From an uncultured Duncaniella sp. (lineage in GTDB: Bacteria; Bacteroidota; Bacteroidia; Bacteroidales; Muribaculaceae): a DNA stretch of 64,000 nucleotides. The translations under genes were made by a program, and so were the position numbers. The stretch covers positions 62,001 through 126,000 of the forward strand of contig CAJULW010000014.1 of assembly GCA_910587515.1 (NCBI GenBank). The letters are read 5' to 3'. The notes under the pieces are model-generated. The model had not been told where the DNA came from. It searched no databases and saw nothing but the letters and a program-made list of their open reading frames with translations. Positions within the stretch are counted from its first letter, which is position 1, and every line of letters begins with the position of its first letter. This document shows positions 37,056 to 45,921 of this stretch, piece after piece.

Positions 37056-37799
37056 ATGAGAACCAAGACATATTTCATTAGCGATCTGCACCTCGGAGCC
37101 TCATACATTACCGACACGCGGGCACACGAACTCCGTATCGTGAATTTCCTAAAATCAATCGCCAATGATTGCCGCAGACTCATATTGCTCGGTGATATCC
37201 TCGACTATTGGTGGGAATACCGCTCTGTCGTGCCACGTGGATTCGTCCGTTTTTTCGGTGCACTCGCTTCATTGGCCGACGACGGAGTGGAAATAATTTG
37301 GTTCAAAGGCAATCATGACATCTGGATTTTTGACTATCTGCCCAAAGAGATAGGGCTGACCGTCCATGATGGAATCATGGTGACCGAATTCGACGGGAAA
37401 CGTTTCCTGATGGAACACGGTGACGGCATCGGTCGTCTCCCATGGTCTTTCCGCAAGCTTCGTGCTTTGTTCCGCTCTCCGACAGCACAACGTCTGTACG
37501 CCTCCATACATCCACGATGGACCATAGGCTTCGCTCATTCATGGTCATCCCATTCACGGAAAAATGGCGGATACGTGCCATCCGAACGCTCCGGAGACAA
37601 CCTGATCGAATTCTCAAAAAAATACAATTCGGACAACAAAAACAAACCGATTGACTATTTTATTTTCGGACATTGCCATATATTACTCCAAAAGCAACTC
37701 GATGACGGGGCGAAAGTGGTGATTCTCGGTGATTGGATAAACCGATTTTCGTATGCCGTATGGGACGGAAACGCAATTTCAACACATACTTATAAATAA
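37056..37799 (+). CDS. lpxH: UDP-2,3-diacylglucosamine diphosphatase
   Basis: Calcineurin-like phosphoesterase that makes lipid X in lipid A synthesis. Metal-site motifs are in order: SDLHLGA, LLGDILDYWWEY, KGNHDIW, EHGDGIG and FGHCHI. 247 residues, typical for the Bacteroidetes LpxH group. Last gene before a 409-bp gap with a candidate small RNA. Confidence 0.92.
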   Translation: MRTKTYFISDLHLGASYITDTRAHELRIVNFLKSIANDCRRLILLGDILDYWWEYRSVVPRGFVRFFGALASLADDGVEIIWFKGNHDIWIFDYLPKEIGLTVHDGIMVTEFDGKRFLMEHGDGIGRLPWSFRKLRALFRSPTAQRLYASIHPRWTIGFAHSWSSHSRKNGGYVPSERSGDNLIEFSKKYNSDNKNKPIDYFIFGHCHILLQKQLDDGAKVVILGDWINRFSYAVWDGNAISTHTYK

Positions 37800-37955
37800 A
37801 AAATTTAACCTTCTTCATTGTTTTAACTTATTTTAATAGGATTCCGCAATTCGCCTAATCAGCATAACAACCTATAACACAACAAACTGACTGATTACAG
37901 TGCAATAATTGCAAAGTTTTGGATATAAAATTATGTTGGAAAACATAAAGAATAA

Positions 37956-37987
37956 TTTGTCTGCACACGATTCTTGCCATACCTTTG
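37956..37987 (+). promoter_or_regulatory. Promoter of a candidate small RNA
   Basis: TTTG at 37956-37959, 20 bp, TACCTTTG at 37980-37987. A separate promoter serves perR further on (38156-38163), so this one is free for a short transcript. Confidence 0.65.
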
Positions 37988-37992
37988 CATCA

Positions 37993-38084
37993 CGAACCTA
38001 AAACAATCTTTTTTACCTTAGAAATTGTACCTATTGGAAACTCATAAACGGGAGCCGCGTGAAGCAGTTCCCGTTTAATTTTTT
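37993..38084 (+). ncRNA. Candidate small RNA upstream of perR
   Basis: A promoter ends at 37987 and a terminator (stem AAACGGGA/TCCCGTTT at 38046-38076, then AATTTTTT) ends at 38084, giving about 92 bases with no ATG-started frame. A second weak stem (ACAAT/ATTGT) lies in the 5' half. Not recognised as tmRNA, 6S or any known family. It might act on other mRNAs or simply be a stray leader. The rest of the gap 37800-38208 holds the perR promoter and operator. Confidence 0.5.
38046..38084 (+). terminator. Terminator of the candidate small RNA
   Basis: 8-bp stem AAACGGGA/TCCCGTTT, 15-base loop, then AATTTTTTG. It could also end read-through from lpxH. Confidence 0.75.
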
Positions 38085-38132
38085 GTGCATTAATTCCATC
38101 ATAAATTTTTAACATATTTTCGCAAGAATCTA

Positions 38133-38163
38133 TTGCAAATAATAAATATACAGTATATCTTTG
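38133..38163 (+). promoter_or_regulatory. Promoter of perR
   Basis: TTG at 38133-38135, 20 bp, TATCTTTG at 38156-38163. Start expected near 38169, just ahead of the palindrome at 38178-38192. Confidence 0.7.
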
Positions 38164-38177
38164 CAATGAAATCAGAA

Positions 38178-38192
38178 TTGTAATTAATACAA
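38178..38192 (+). promoter_or_regulatory. PerR/Fur-box-like operator
   Basis: TTGTAATTAATACAA is a 7-1-7 inverted repeat with 6 of 7 pairs matched. It agrees with the Bacillus PerR box (TTATAATNATTATAA) at 11 of 14 defined positions. It lies at the start of the perR transcript, where bound repressor would block transcription, which suggests self-regulation of perR and rubrerythrin. Confidence 0.65.
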
Positions 38193-38208
38193 TATTAAAC
38201 ACAATCAA

Positions 38209-38649
38209 ATGAGTTTATACAGGTTTACCACTCAGGAAATACTTAATCAACTCTCAGCGAACGGAGTGAAAGCTTCAGCGCAAAGAATGGCGATATTACG
38301 CTTCCTAATGGAAAACCGTATACATCCTACCGTCGATGAAATTTTCAAAGCTCTTCAGCCAGAAAATCCAACATTATCGCGCACCACAGTCTACAATACC
38401 CTACGACTTTTTGCCACGTCTGGAATCATACGCTGCATTGAAACGGGAGGAGACGGAGCCAGATGGGACTACTCGCAAGACGATCATGCACATTTTATAT
38501 GCACATCTTGCGGCTGTGTGACCGACGTTGACTATGGAGACTCCTCCCAGCCATTGCCTCAACTACCTCCGGGTTACAAAGTCCAGTCCTCAGACCTTCT
38601 TTTCAAAGGTCAATGCCCGCAATGCGCCACAGATACATCGGCATATTAA
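38209..38649 (+). CDS. perR: Fur-family peroxide-stress repressor, PerR-like
   Basis: 146 residues: winged-helix N-terminus and a metal-binding C-terminus. Structural zinc cysteines C98/C101 and C136/C139 are present. The regulatory-site residues match PerR: H39, D87, H93, H95 and D106. The last aligns with D104 of Bacillus PerR, where Fur usually has Glu; Asp there marks peroxide sensing. Next gene, 57 bp on with no promoter between, is a rubrerythrin, a classic PerR target. Confidence 0.88.
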   Translation: MSLYRFTTQEILNQLSANGVKASAQRMAILRFLMENRIHPTVDEIFKALQPENPTLSRTTVYNTLRLFATSGIIRCIETGGDGARWDYSQDDHAHFICTSCGCVTDVDYGDSSQPLPQLPPGYKVQSSDLLFKGQCPQCATDTSAY

Positions 38650-38706
38650 ATTCAAGAAACAACTCAACAATAAAAATTCGTATAACTTATCAAAACTACA
38701 TCAATC

Positions 38707-39258
38707 ATGAAAAAGAAATTCATCTGTACAGTATGCGGCTATGTTCACGAAGGCGACGAAGCACCCGAATTCTGCCCTCTCTGCAAGGCTCCCCGTTCAA
38801 AATTCAAAGAACTTGACGAAACCGCTGAACTCGAATTTGTCACCGAACACGTTATCGGCATCGCCAAAGACACCGATGATGAAATGAAAGCCGATCTTCG
38901 CGCCCACTTCGAAGGCGAATGCTCTGAAGTAGGCATGTATCTCGCCATGTCACGCCAGGCAGACCGCGAAGGCTATCCCGAAATTGCAGAAGCATTCAAA
39001 CGCTATGCGATAGAAGAAGCCGAACACGCGTCAAAATTCGCCGAACTGCTTGGAGAATGCGTATGGTCGACTAAAGAAAATCTCGAAAAACGCATGGCAG
39101 CCGAGGCAGGAGCCAACGCTGACAAAATGCGCATAGCACGTCGCGCAAAAGAGCTTAATCTCGATGCCATACATGACACAGTTCACGAAATGGCCAAAGA
39201 CGAAGCCCGCCATGGTCAAGGCTTCCAAGGGCTCTACAACCGTTATTTCAAAAAATAA
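38707..39258 (+). CDS. Reverse rubrerythrin
   Basis: Peroxide reductase of anaerobes (183 residues). The rubredoxin domain comes first (C7, C10, C23, C26), the four-helix di-iron domain second (EGECSEVGMYL, EEAEHASKF, DEARHGQGF), the reverse of classic rubrerythrin. The iron ligands appear complete. It should reduce hydrogen peroxide with electrons from NAD(P)H via a reductase. Co-transcribed with perR and followed by a strong terminator. Confidence 0.95.
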   Translation: MKKKFICTVCGYVHEGDEAPEFCPLCKAPRSKFKELDETAELEFVTEHVIGIAKDTDDEMKADLRAHFEGECSEVGMYLAMSRQADREGYPEIAEAFKRYAIEEAEHASKFAELLGECVWSTKENLEKRMAAEAGANADKMRIARRAKELNLDAIHDTVHEMAKDEARHGQGFQGLYNRYFKK

Positions 39259-39284
39259 AGATCATAGCAAGCTCTAAATATTTT

Positions 39285-39330
39285 AAAGATAGATTATCCG
39301 GCCATTTATAACCGGATAATCTATCTTTTT
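39285..39330 (+). terminator. Terminator of the perR-rubrerythrin operon
   Basis: 17-bp perfect stem (39285-39301 with 39312-39328, core GATAGATTATCCGG), 10-base loop, ending in T residues. Confidence 0.92.
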
Positions 39331-39370
39331 CTATTTCAATAGTTAATTAATATTAACGCGTCAATGTTTC

Positions 39371-39413
39371 TGTAACAGTTTTGTCGGTGGTTTGTAACTA
39401 TGTTGTAACTTTG
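39371..39413 (+). promoter_or_regulatory. Promoter of the M28/QC gene with TGTAAC repeats
   Basis: The -7 box TAACTTTG is at 39406-39413. TGTAAC occurs three times, at 39371, 39393 and 39404, spaced 22 and 11 bp, on one face of the helix. This could be an operator or chance in AT-rich DNA. Confidence 0.5.
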
Positions 39414-39517
39414 CTTCGCAATACCTATTGACTATAAAATTCTTATGTTATAATAATGACATAGGACTATACCTATTTCTAAATACCGATAGTCGAACAC
39501 CGAGAATTCATATCAAT

Positions 39518-40561
39518 ATGAAACGATATCTATTTGTCGTATTTATCAGTCTTACAGCCGGCCTTTTAGGCCTTAGCTGTCTAAATGCCTCAAAGTCGGT
39601 CCAGAATACCGACAATACAAAAGCTGAAACGAAGCTGAAAAGACCTGCCAGCTTCAACCGCGACAGCGCCTATTCTTACATCAGACGCCAAGTCGCGTTC
39701 GGTCCACGCGTCTCCGGGACAGAGGGAAACCGTCTTTGCCGTGACTATATCGTTTCCGAACTCAACAGACATGGAGCTAAAAACGTCTCTGTCCAGACCG
39801 GAGAAGTCAAGGCCTTCAATGGCGACCGCCTGCCTATCGGCAATATAATGGGATCGTACAAACCCGAGGCCAAAGACCGTATATTGATACTGGCGCACTA
39901 TGATACACGCCCATGGGCCGATTCCGATATGAATGAAGAAAACAGAATCAAACCGGTACTCGGAGCCAACGACGGAGCCAGCGGAGTAGCGGTAATTCTC
40001 GAGATCGCGCGGCAACTGAATCAGATCGAACCACCGATAGGCGTAGATCTTCTGTTGGTCGACGCTGAAGACTACGGACAGGCATCCGGATTCTCAACCC
40101 ACGATTCAACATGGTGTCTCGGCACTCAGTATTGGATTGAAAATATGCCTTACACCACTGATTCCCTCCCGCGATATGCCGTACTTTTAGACATGGTTGG
40201 TGGTGTGGACGCAAAATTTCACCGCGAATATTTCTCCGACAGTGACGCCCGCAAACTCGTCGACAAGGTATGGTCCATGGCCGAACGTTCCGGTTTCGGA
40301 GACCGCTTCATCAATAAAAGCGGAGGAGCGGTTGTCGACGACCATATATTCCTCAATAAAGCCGGCATAGAGTCCATCAATATTATCGAAAGCAAGAACG
40401 ACGCGACAGGTTCTTTCGCTCCGACATGGCACACTGTCGATGACAACCTGGACAACATAGACCCTTCTTCACTTCACGCAGCCGGACAGACCGTATTGAA
40501 CCTTATCTACAACGAAATAAAATGCGTAGACAAACCGGCCGAATCAGAAATCCAGCCATAA
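39518..40561 (+). CDS. M28-family glutaminyl-peptide cyclotransferase-like protein
   Basis: 347 residues from the ATG at 39518; a longer reading from 39428 is not used because the hydrophobic leader (MKRYLFVVFISLTAGLLG, then LSC) starts here. The leader suggests a lipoprotein or secreted protein. Zinc-site motifs of type II glutaminyl cyclases are present: LAHYDTRP, GANDGASG, VDAEDYG and PTWHTVDD. In related oral Bacteroidetes this enzyme converts N-terminal Gln of exported proteins to pyroglutamate. A plain aminopeptidase is the alternative. Confidence 0.87.
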   Translation: MKRYLFVVFISLTAGLLGLSCLNASKSVQNTDNTKAETKLKRPASFNRDSAYSYIRRQVAFGPRVSGTEGNRLCRDYIVSELNRHGAKNVSVQTGEVKAFNGDRLPIGNIMGSYKPEAKDRILILAHYDTRPWADSDMNEENRIKPVLGANDGASGVAVILEIARQLNQIEPPIGVDLLLVDAEDYGQASGFSTHDSTWCLGTQYWIENMPYTTDSLPRYAVLLDMVGGVDAKFHREYFSDSDARKLVDKVWSMAERSGFGDRFINKSGGAVVDDHIFLNKAGIESINIIESKNDATGSFAPTWHTVDDNLDNIDPSSLHAAGQTVLNLIYNEIKCVDKPAESEIQP

Positions 40562-40581
40562 AAATATAAGTTAAAATAAAA

Positions 40582-40628
40582 ACATTCCGGGACATCATCG
40601 ATCGCTGATGTCCCGGAATGTTTTTTTT
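40582..40628 (+). terminator. Bidirectional terminator between QC and OmpA genes
   Basis: 16-bp perfect stem (40582-40597 with 40606-40621), 8-base loop, eight T after it on the plus strand and TTTTTATTTT on the minus strand. It serves the two convergent genes. Confidence 0.93.
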
Positions 40629-40662
40629 ATGAAATTGAGGGCCTAAGATATAATTTCAGCCG

Positions 40663-41364
40663 TTATTTCAAAGTCCCTTGATTGGCCTGCTCGATCATTT
40701 CCTTACCTGCGGTAATGTATATCTCAACACGACGATTTTGAGCTCTGCCCTCAGCCGTAGCGTTCGAAGCGATATAATCCTGCATCGGAAGACCTTCAGC
40801 CGAAAGTCGTGTAGCACCTACACCACTATTAAGCAAATAATTGCGTACGGCATCCGCACGGCCGTTGGCCACACGCTCATTGACTGCGAGCGAACCCGTA
40901 TCGTCCGTATATCCGTATATCTGCACATTGGTTCCTGGATTATTTATCAGAGAGGCTGCAAACTTGCTGAGATCGGTACGGGCATTCGAACTTAAAGTCG
41001 TTCCGTTAGTCGGGAAAAGAATTCCACCATTGAAGGTAACCTGAATAGCCTGAAGTCCGTTTTCGTCAGTAACCTGCTTTATCTCGGCCTGCTTTGCCAG
41101 CTCAGCTTCCAATTCGGCCTGCTGCTTGTCCATTTTCTTACCGATAAGCACACCGGCTCCGGTTCCGACAGCCGCACCGATAGCTGTACCTATGGCAGCA
41201 CCCTTGCCGCCACCGATAAGAGCACCGATCCCGGCTCCTAATGCCGCGCCACCGCCACCACCGATAGCCGCACCCTTGCCTGTATTCGTCCATGAGGAGC
41301 AACCCGTAGACAAGAGCACGCACAGTGCCATAGCGGGAATCCCTAATACTTTCGCGAGTTTCAT
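40663..41364 (-). CDS. OmpA-family lipoprotein with glycine-zipper segment
   Basis: 233 residues. Lipoprotein signal (LLSTGCSSW), a glycine-zipper hydrophobic region (about 30-78, alternating Gly/Ala/Ile), a short charged helix (KKMDKQQAELEAELAK) and a C-terminal OmpA domain that binds peptidoglycan (YGYTDDTGSLAVNERVANGRA, NRRVEIYI). It likely links the outer membrane and the cell wall. Its -7 box is at 41405-41412. Confidence 0.94.
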   Translation of the reverse strand: MKLAKVLGIPAMALCVLLSTGCSSWTNTGKGAAIGGGGGAALGAGIGALIGGGKGAAIGTAIGAAVGTGAGVLIGKKMDKQQAELEAELAKQAEIKQVTDENGLQAIQVTFNGGILFPTNGTTLSSNARTDLSKFAASLINNPGTNVQIYGYTDDTGSLAVNERVANGRADAVRNYLLNSGVGATRLSAEGLPMQDYIASNATAEGRAQNRRVEIYITAGKEMIEQANQGTLK

Positions 41365-41404
41365 CTTTTAAACTGTTTTTAAGTTAACGTGTTAATATGC
41401 GACG

Positions 41405-41412
41405 CAAAAATA
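41405..41412 (-). promoter_or_regulatory. Promoter -7 box of the OmpA-like gene
   Basis: TATTTTTG on the minus strand, 41 bp before the start codon, with a TTG about 21 bp upstream. Confidence 0.6.
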
Positions 41413-41542
41413 GAAAATTCCATCAACATTTCCCAATAAAATTCCCTCCTAAGGACAATATTTGGGTGCGTCTGCATAAAATAATACAAGCTGAAAGCAA
41501 ATAAAGTTCTTTCCGACACCCCGTTCTTTGATAAAAATTTCT

Positions 41543-41550
41543 TAATTTTG
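41543..41550 (+). promoter_or_regulatory. Promoter -7 box of the DMT transporter gene
   Basis: TAATTTTG, exact match; no TTTG at the right distance (one lies 12 bp upstream). It implies a leader of about 145 bases. Confidence 0.55.
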
Positions 41551-41556
41551 CCCTTG

Positions 41557-41701
41557 TTATGCCGACGTCAACTCCTTCCGTCGACACAACCGGCCTATGG
41601 TCAGCGTCAGCTCCGGGTCAAAGACGAAGGTTAACCTTAAATTGAGGTCGCGTGAACACGTCTTTCGTGTCCACGTACCATCTGATTTCCTGGCCTGATC
41701 C
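41557..41701 (+). other. Structured leader before the DMT transporter
   Basis: The predicted leader has three inverted repeats: CGACG/CGTCG around 41563-41583, the 12-bp palindrome AAGGTTAACCTT at 41627-41638, and a 10-bp hairpin CGTGAACACG/CGTGTCCACG at 41651-41675 with one mismatch. A 28-codon frame (41559-41645) also runs through it and may be chance. No known riboswitch class is recognised. Confidence 0.4.
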
Positions 41702-42613
41702 ATGTCAGCAACACGTTTTTCCACCGGAAGCAATCACCTGCTTTACCATGCAGGGGCAGCGATAGCCGTAATCGCCTGGGGTGTTTCTTTTATCTCCACA
41801 AAAGTTCTCCTTGAGAGCGGACTTTCACCCATCGAAATCTACATCTACCGTTTCGCACTCGCCTACATAGCGATGCTACTGTTTTGCCACAACCGTATAC
41901 GAAGCAATTCATGGCGCGACGAATTCCTTTTCATGCTGTGCGGACTTTTCGGAGGCTCTATTTATTTCATATCAGAAAATGTGGCGTTGGAATACACCCT
42001 TGTCAGCAACGTATCACTGATCACCTCGCTCTCCCCTTTGTTGACGGTATTGCTCATCGGCTTTATCTATCGTTCAGACCGCCCAGGCAAAGAAACTCTT
42101 TTTGGCTCGACAATAGCGTTCCTCGGGGTGGGACTCGTGATTTTCAACAGCAGCTTTTCACTGAGCATAAATCCGTTAGGCGACTTATTGTCTCTTCTCG
42201 CCGCGCTTTGCTGGGCAATATACAGCATAATACTCAAGCAACTCAACGCACTTTACAACGCGCTTTTCATCACCCGTAAGACATTCTTCTACGGGGTGCT
42301 GACGGCACTTCCTTTTCTGCTTATCGAACCGCAGATCACACCTCCCACGGCCCTGATGCAGCCCAAACTGATGTTCAACATTCTATTCCTCGCCCTGTTC
42401 TGCTCAATGTTCGCCTACCTTATGTGGGCAGCCATCATAGGCAAAATAGGTGCGGTAAAAGCGTCAAACTATATGTACTTCCAGCCGGTGGTCACTCTCG
42501 TTTTCTCTTATTTCATATTGGGAGAACAAATAACACTGATCGGCTGCACAGGATGCGCGATGATACTGCTTGGAGTATGGCTGGCCGACTATCTACAAAA
42601 GAAGAAAGTTTAA
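41702..42613 (+). CDS. DMT-superfamily (EamA) transporter
   Basis: 303 residues with ten hydrophobic helices in two EamA repeats (first from AAIAVIAWGVSFISTKVLL, second from GDLLSLLAALCWAIYSIILKQL). Members export or import small metabolites such as amino acids; the substrate cannot be inferred. It has a long leader with inverted repeats (see 41557-41701). The next gene starts 22 bp downstream. Confidence 0.93.
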   Translation: MSATRFSTGSNHLLYHAGAAIAVIAWGVSFISTKVLLESGLSPIEIYIYRFALAYIAMLLFCHNRIRSNSWRDEFLFMLCGLFGGSIYFISENVALEYTLVSNVSLITSLSPLLTVLLIGFIYRSDRPGKETLFGSTIAFLGVGLVIFNSSFSLSINPLGDLLSLLAALCWAIYSIILKQLNALYNALFITRKTFFYGVLTALPFLLIEPQITPPTALMQPKLMFNILFLALFCSMFAYLMWAAIIGKIGAVKASNYMYFQPVVTLVFSYFILGEQITLIGCTGCAMILLGVWLADYLQKKKV

Positions 42614-42635
42614 TTAGACCTTATATTTTAAAGTC

Positions 42636-45600
42636 ATGAAGAAATATTTTTTCAGTGCACTTCTCGTATGCTCCTCACTTGGAGCCAGCGCCGTCACTCC
42701 ACTATGGCTGCGCGATGTCCGAATCTCACCCGACGGTAAACACATCGCATTCACATACAAAGGCGATATTTTCACCGTAGCAACCAAAGGAGGCGAGGCA
42801 AAAAGGCTGACAACACAGCCATCATACGAAACACTTCCCGTATGGTCGCCCGATGGCAAAAAAATAGCCTTTGCCAGCGACCGTGAAGGAAGCACCGATA
42901 TATTCATCATGGACGCAAAGGGCGGAGAAGCCAAAAGACTCACCTTCAACTCCGCAACCGAAACGCCACAGGCATTTACACCGGACGGAAAATACGTGGT
43001 CTATTCAGCCTCAATACAAGACACTCCGGAAAGCCTTCTGTTTCCAGCCGCATATATGCCAGAACTTTACAAAGTCCCTGTAGAGGGAGGCAGACCTGTA
43101 CAAATCCTCTCGACTCCGGCCGAAGCCGTCTGCTTCACAGGCAACGGTGAATCATTCGTCTACATGGACCGGAAAGGCAGTGAAGACGAATGGCGCAAAC
43201 ACCATACATCCTCGATAACACGTGACATCTGGAAATACGATGCCTCGACGGGCAAACATACGAATCTCACCTCGCGCGCCGGAGAAGACCGCAATCCGGT
43301 CGTAAGCACCGACGGCAAGACTCTATATTTTTTGAGCGAACGCAACGGAGGCAGCTTCAATGTTTATTCCGCACCGATCGACAACCTCTCGAAAGCAACA
43401 GCGCTGACATCGTTCTCCACCCACCCCGTACGCTTTCTCTCACAAGGTTCAGACGGAACACTGGCGTTTACATACGACGGTGAGATCTACACCATGCGCC
43501 CAGGCACAAAACCTGCTAAAGTCGCCATCGACATAACTATGGACGAGAGCGACCCAATCGTTATCCGCAACTTCTCATCGGGCTCCAATGGCGCGAAAGT
43601 ATCTCCTGACGGAAAACAGATCGCCTTTACAAACCGCGGAGATGTCTTCGTCACTTCGGTAGAATACGCCACCACACGACAGATAAGCTCCACCCCTCAA
43701 GGAGAAGACAATATAACATGGGCTCCCGATAACCGTACCATATATTACAGTTCCGACCGAGACGGGCACAACAATATCTACAAAGCAAGTATCTCCAGGG
43801 AAGCCGACCCCAATTTTGCAAACGCGACCCTCATCAAAGAAGAGGCGGTCTTTTCACCATCGGAAGGCATAGATCGCACATGCCCTCAACTTTCACCCGA
43901 CGGCAGCAAGATGGCTTTTGTTCAAGGCCGTCGAGACATAGCTGTCATGGATATGAAAACAAAAAAAGTACGTCAGCTCACAAAAGGCAACATCGGCACA
44001 GACCGTGACGGAAACATTGATTTCACCTGGTCACCGGACGGAAAATGGCTTGCCGCCACAGTAGACATGCACAAACGCAACCCATATTATGACATCGCGA
44101 TCATCAACGTTGACAACGGAGAAATAACCAACATCACAAATTCCGGCTATTTCAACGCGGCTCCTCGTTGGGTCATGGGGGGCGACGCCATCCTATTCAT
44201 AAGCGACCGTTACGGTATGCGCAACCACGCCTCATGGGGATGGCAATACGACGTTATGCTCGCATTCACAAATCAGGCGGCCTACGACCGTTACCGCCTG
44301 TCGCCAGAGGATTTCAACTTGCAAAAAGAAGTAAAAGCATCCAAAAATAAGAAATCCGAACCGGCCACACAGACTAAAAAAGATAAAAAAGAAAAGAAAG
44401 ACGATACCAAAAAGGACACAGGCAAAGCCACCGACGACAAAAAGGCGATCAATATCGAAATCGAAGGCATCGGAGACCGCATTGTCCGTCTGACACCGTT
44501 CTCGTCTGACATCGCTGACGCATATATCGACGATAAAGGCGAAACACTATGGTTCCTTTCGTCTGTCGACGGAGGCTACGACCTTTGGAAAAAAGGACTG
44601 CGCGGAGGCAGCATAAGCATTGCCAGCAAACTCAACGCCGGCTCTATGAGCATGCAACCGGACGCAGCCGGGAAAAACCTGTTCTTCCTAAGTTCAAACT
44701 CAATGCGCAAAATGGGACTTGCCGGAGGAAAGATGGAGCCCATCTCATTCAACGCATCTCAAAAACTCGACCTCGAACGTGAACGCGAATATCTTTATGA
44801 CTATATTTTAAACGAGGAGGCCGAACGTTTCTTCGATCCGGCCATGCACGGAGTCGATTGGAAAGCCATGGGTAAAGCATACCGGAAATTCCTTCCACAC
44901 ATAAACAACAATGCCGACTTCGCTGAAATGGCAAGCGAACTTCTTGGAGAACTCAACGTCTCCCACACCGGTGCGCGTTGCTATCCGTCCGGAAGCAAAC
45001 AGCCGACAGCGTCCCTCGGACTTTTATATGACATGAGCTACGAAGGCCCGGGACTTAAAGTCGCGGAAATACTAAAAAAAGGTCCGTTCGGACACGCTGA
45101 CTCCAAACTGAAACCAGGTTCGGTGATCACAGCCATCAACGGAACTGTCATAGATAAAAAATCGGATTTCACACCGGTGTTCTCTTCGCTCACAGGCAAA
45201 AAGACCCTCGTCAGCTTCACTCTCCCGTCAGGAGCCAAAGAAGACGAAGTGGTACTTCCGATCAGCAGTCGCACACACAACGAAATGCTCTACGACCGTT
45301 GGGTGAAACGCAACGCCAATATAGTAGACTCTCTGTCAAAAGGCCGTCTCGGCTACGTACATATCAAAGAGATGACCGACGGCAGCTACCGCACAATATA
45401 TGCCGACATACTCGGAAAATACAACGAATGCGACGGTATAGTCATCGATACCCGATTCAATGGAGGAGGACGCCTGCACGAGGATATCGAAGTTTTGTTT
45501 AGCGGTAAAAAATATCTCACCCAGGAAGTCAAGGGTGTGGTTGCGGGCGAAATGCCATCCCGCCGTTGGAACAAACCGTCCATAATGCTGACATGCGAAG

Positions 45601-45905
45601 CCAATTATTCCAACGCACACGGAACACCATGGGTCTACAAACACGTAGGCATCGGCAAACTCGTCGGAATGCCCGTACCGGGAACTATGAGCTCCGTCAA
45701 CTGGGTAACCATGCAAGATCCCAGCCTTGTATTCGGAATCCCGGTGGTAGGGTTCAAAACAGAACAAGGCAATTATCTTGAGAACACCCAGCTCGAACCC
45801 GACGTGAAAGTCGCCAACGATCCCTCACGTATAACCCGAGGCATAGACGACCAACTCTCGACAGCTGTAAAAGTTCTTCTTGAAGACATAGACAAAACGA
45901 AATAA
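42636..45905 (+). CDS. Tricorn-like S41 protease with beta-propeller
   Basis: 1089 residues with signal peptide MKKYFFSALLVCSSLGASA, so periplasmic. Residues about 30-560 hold TolB/tricorn-like propeller repeats (ISPDGKHIAF, WSPDGKKIAF, LSPDGSKMAF). A Lys-rich linker follows (about 568-610). Then come a second repeat region, a PDZ domain (about 785-880, YEGPGLKVAEIL) and an S41 catalytic domain. The nucleophile is probably Ser992 in EANYSNAHGTP. It would degrade peptides or misfolded proteins; tricorn homologues are common in Bacteroidetes. Confidence 0.93.
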   Translation: MKKYFFSALLVCSSLGASAVTPLWLRDVRISPDGKHIAFTYKGDIFTVATKGGEAKRLTTQPSYETLPVWSPDGKKIAFASDREGSTDIFIMDAKGGEAKRLTFNSATETPQAFTPDGKYVVYSASIQDTPESLLFPAAYMPELYKVPVEGGRPVQILSTPAEAVCFTGNGESFVYMDRKGSEDEWRKHHTSSITRDIWKYDASTGKHTNLTSRAGEDRNPVVSTDGKTLYFLSERNGGSFNVYSAPIDNLSKATALTSFSTHPVRFLSQGSDGTLAFTYDGEIYTMRPGTKPAKVAIDITMDESDPIVIRNFSSGSNGAKVSPDGKQIAFTNRGDVFVTSVEYATTRQISSTPQGEDNITWAPDNRTIYYSSDRDGHNNIYKASISREADPNFANATLIKEEAVFSPSEGIDRTCPQLSPDGSKMAFVQGRRDIAVMDMKTKKVRQLTKGNIGTDRDGNIDFTWSPDGKWLAATVDMHKRNPYYDIAIINVDNGEITNITNSGYFNAAPRWVMGGDAILFISDRYGMRNHASWGWQYDVMLAFTNQAAYDRYRLSPEDFNLQKEVKASKNKKSEPATQTKKDKKEKKDDTKKDTGKATDDKKAINIEIEGIGDRIVRLTPFSSDIADAYIDDKGETLWFLSSVDGGYDLWKKGLRGGSISIASKLNAGSMSMQPDAAGKNLFFLSSNSMRKMGLAGGKMEPISFNASQKLDLEREREYLYDYILNEEAERFFDPAMHGVDWKAMGKAYRKFLPHINNNADFAEMASELLGELNVSHTGARCYPSGSKQPTASLGLLYDMSYEGPGLKVAEILKKGPFGHADSKLKPGSVITAINGTVIDKKSDFTPVFSSLTGKKTLVSFTLPSGAKEDEVVLPISSRTHNEMLYDRWVKRNANIVDSLSKGRLGYVHIKEMTDGSYRTIYADILGKYNECDGIVIDTRFNGGGRLHEDIEVLFSGKKYLTQEVKGVVAGEMPSRRWNKPSIMLTCEANYSNAHGTPWVYKHVGIGKLVGMPVPGTMSSVNWVTMQDPSLVFGIPVVGFKTEQGNYLENTQLEPDVKVANDPSRITRGIDDQLSTAVKVLLEDIDKTK

Positions 45906-45921
45906 ATCCAGATAACAACTC

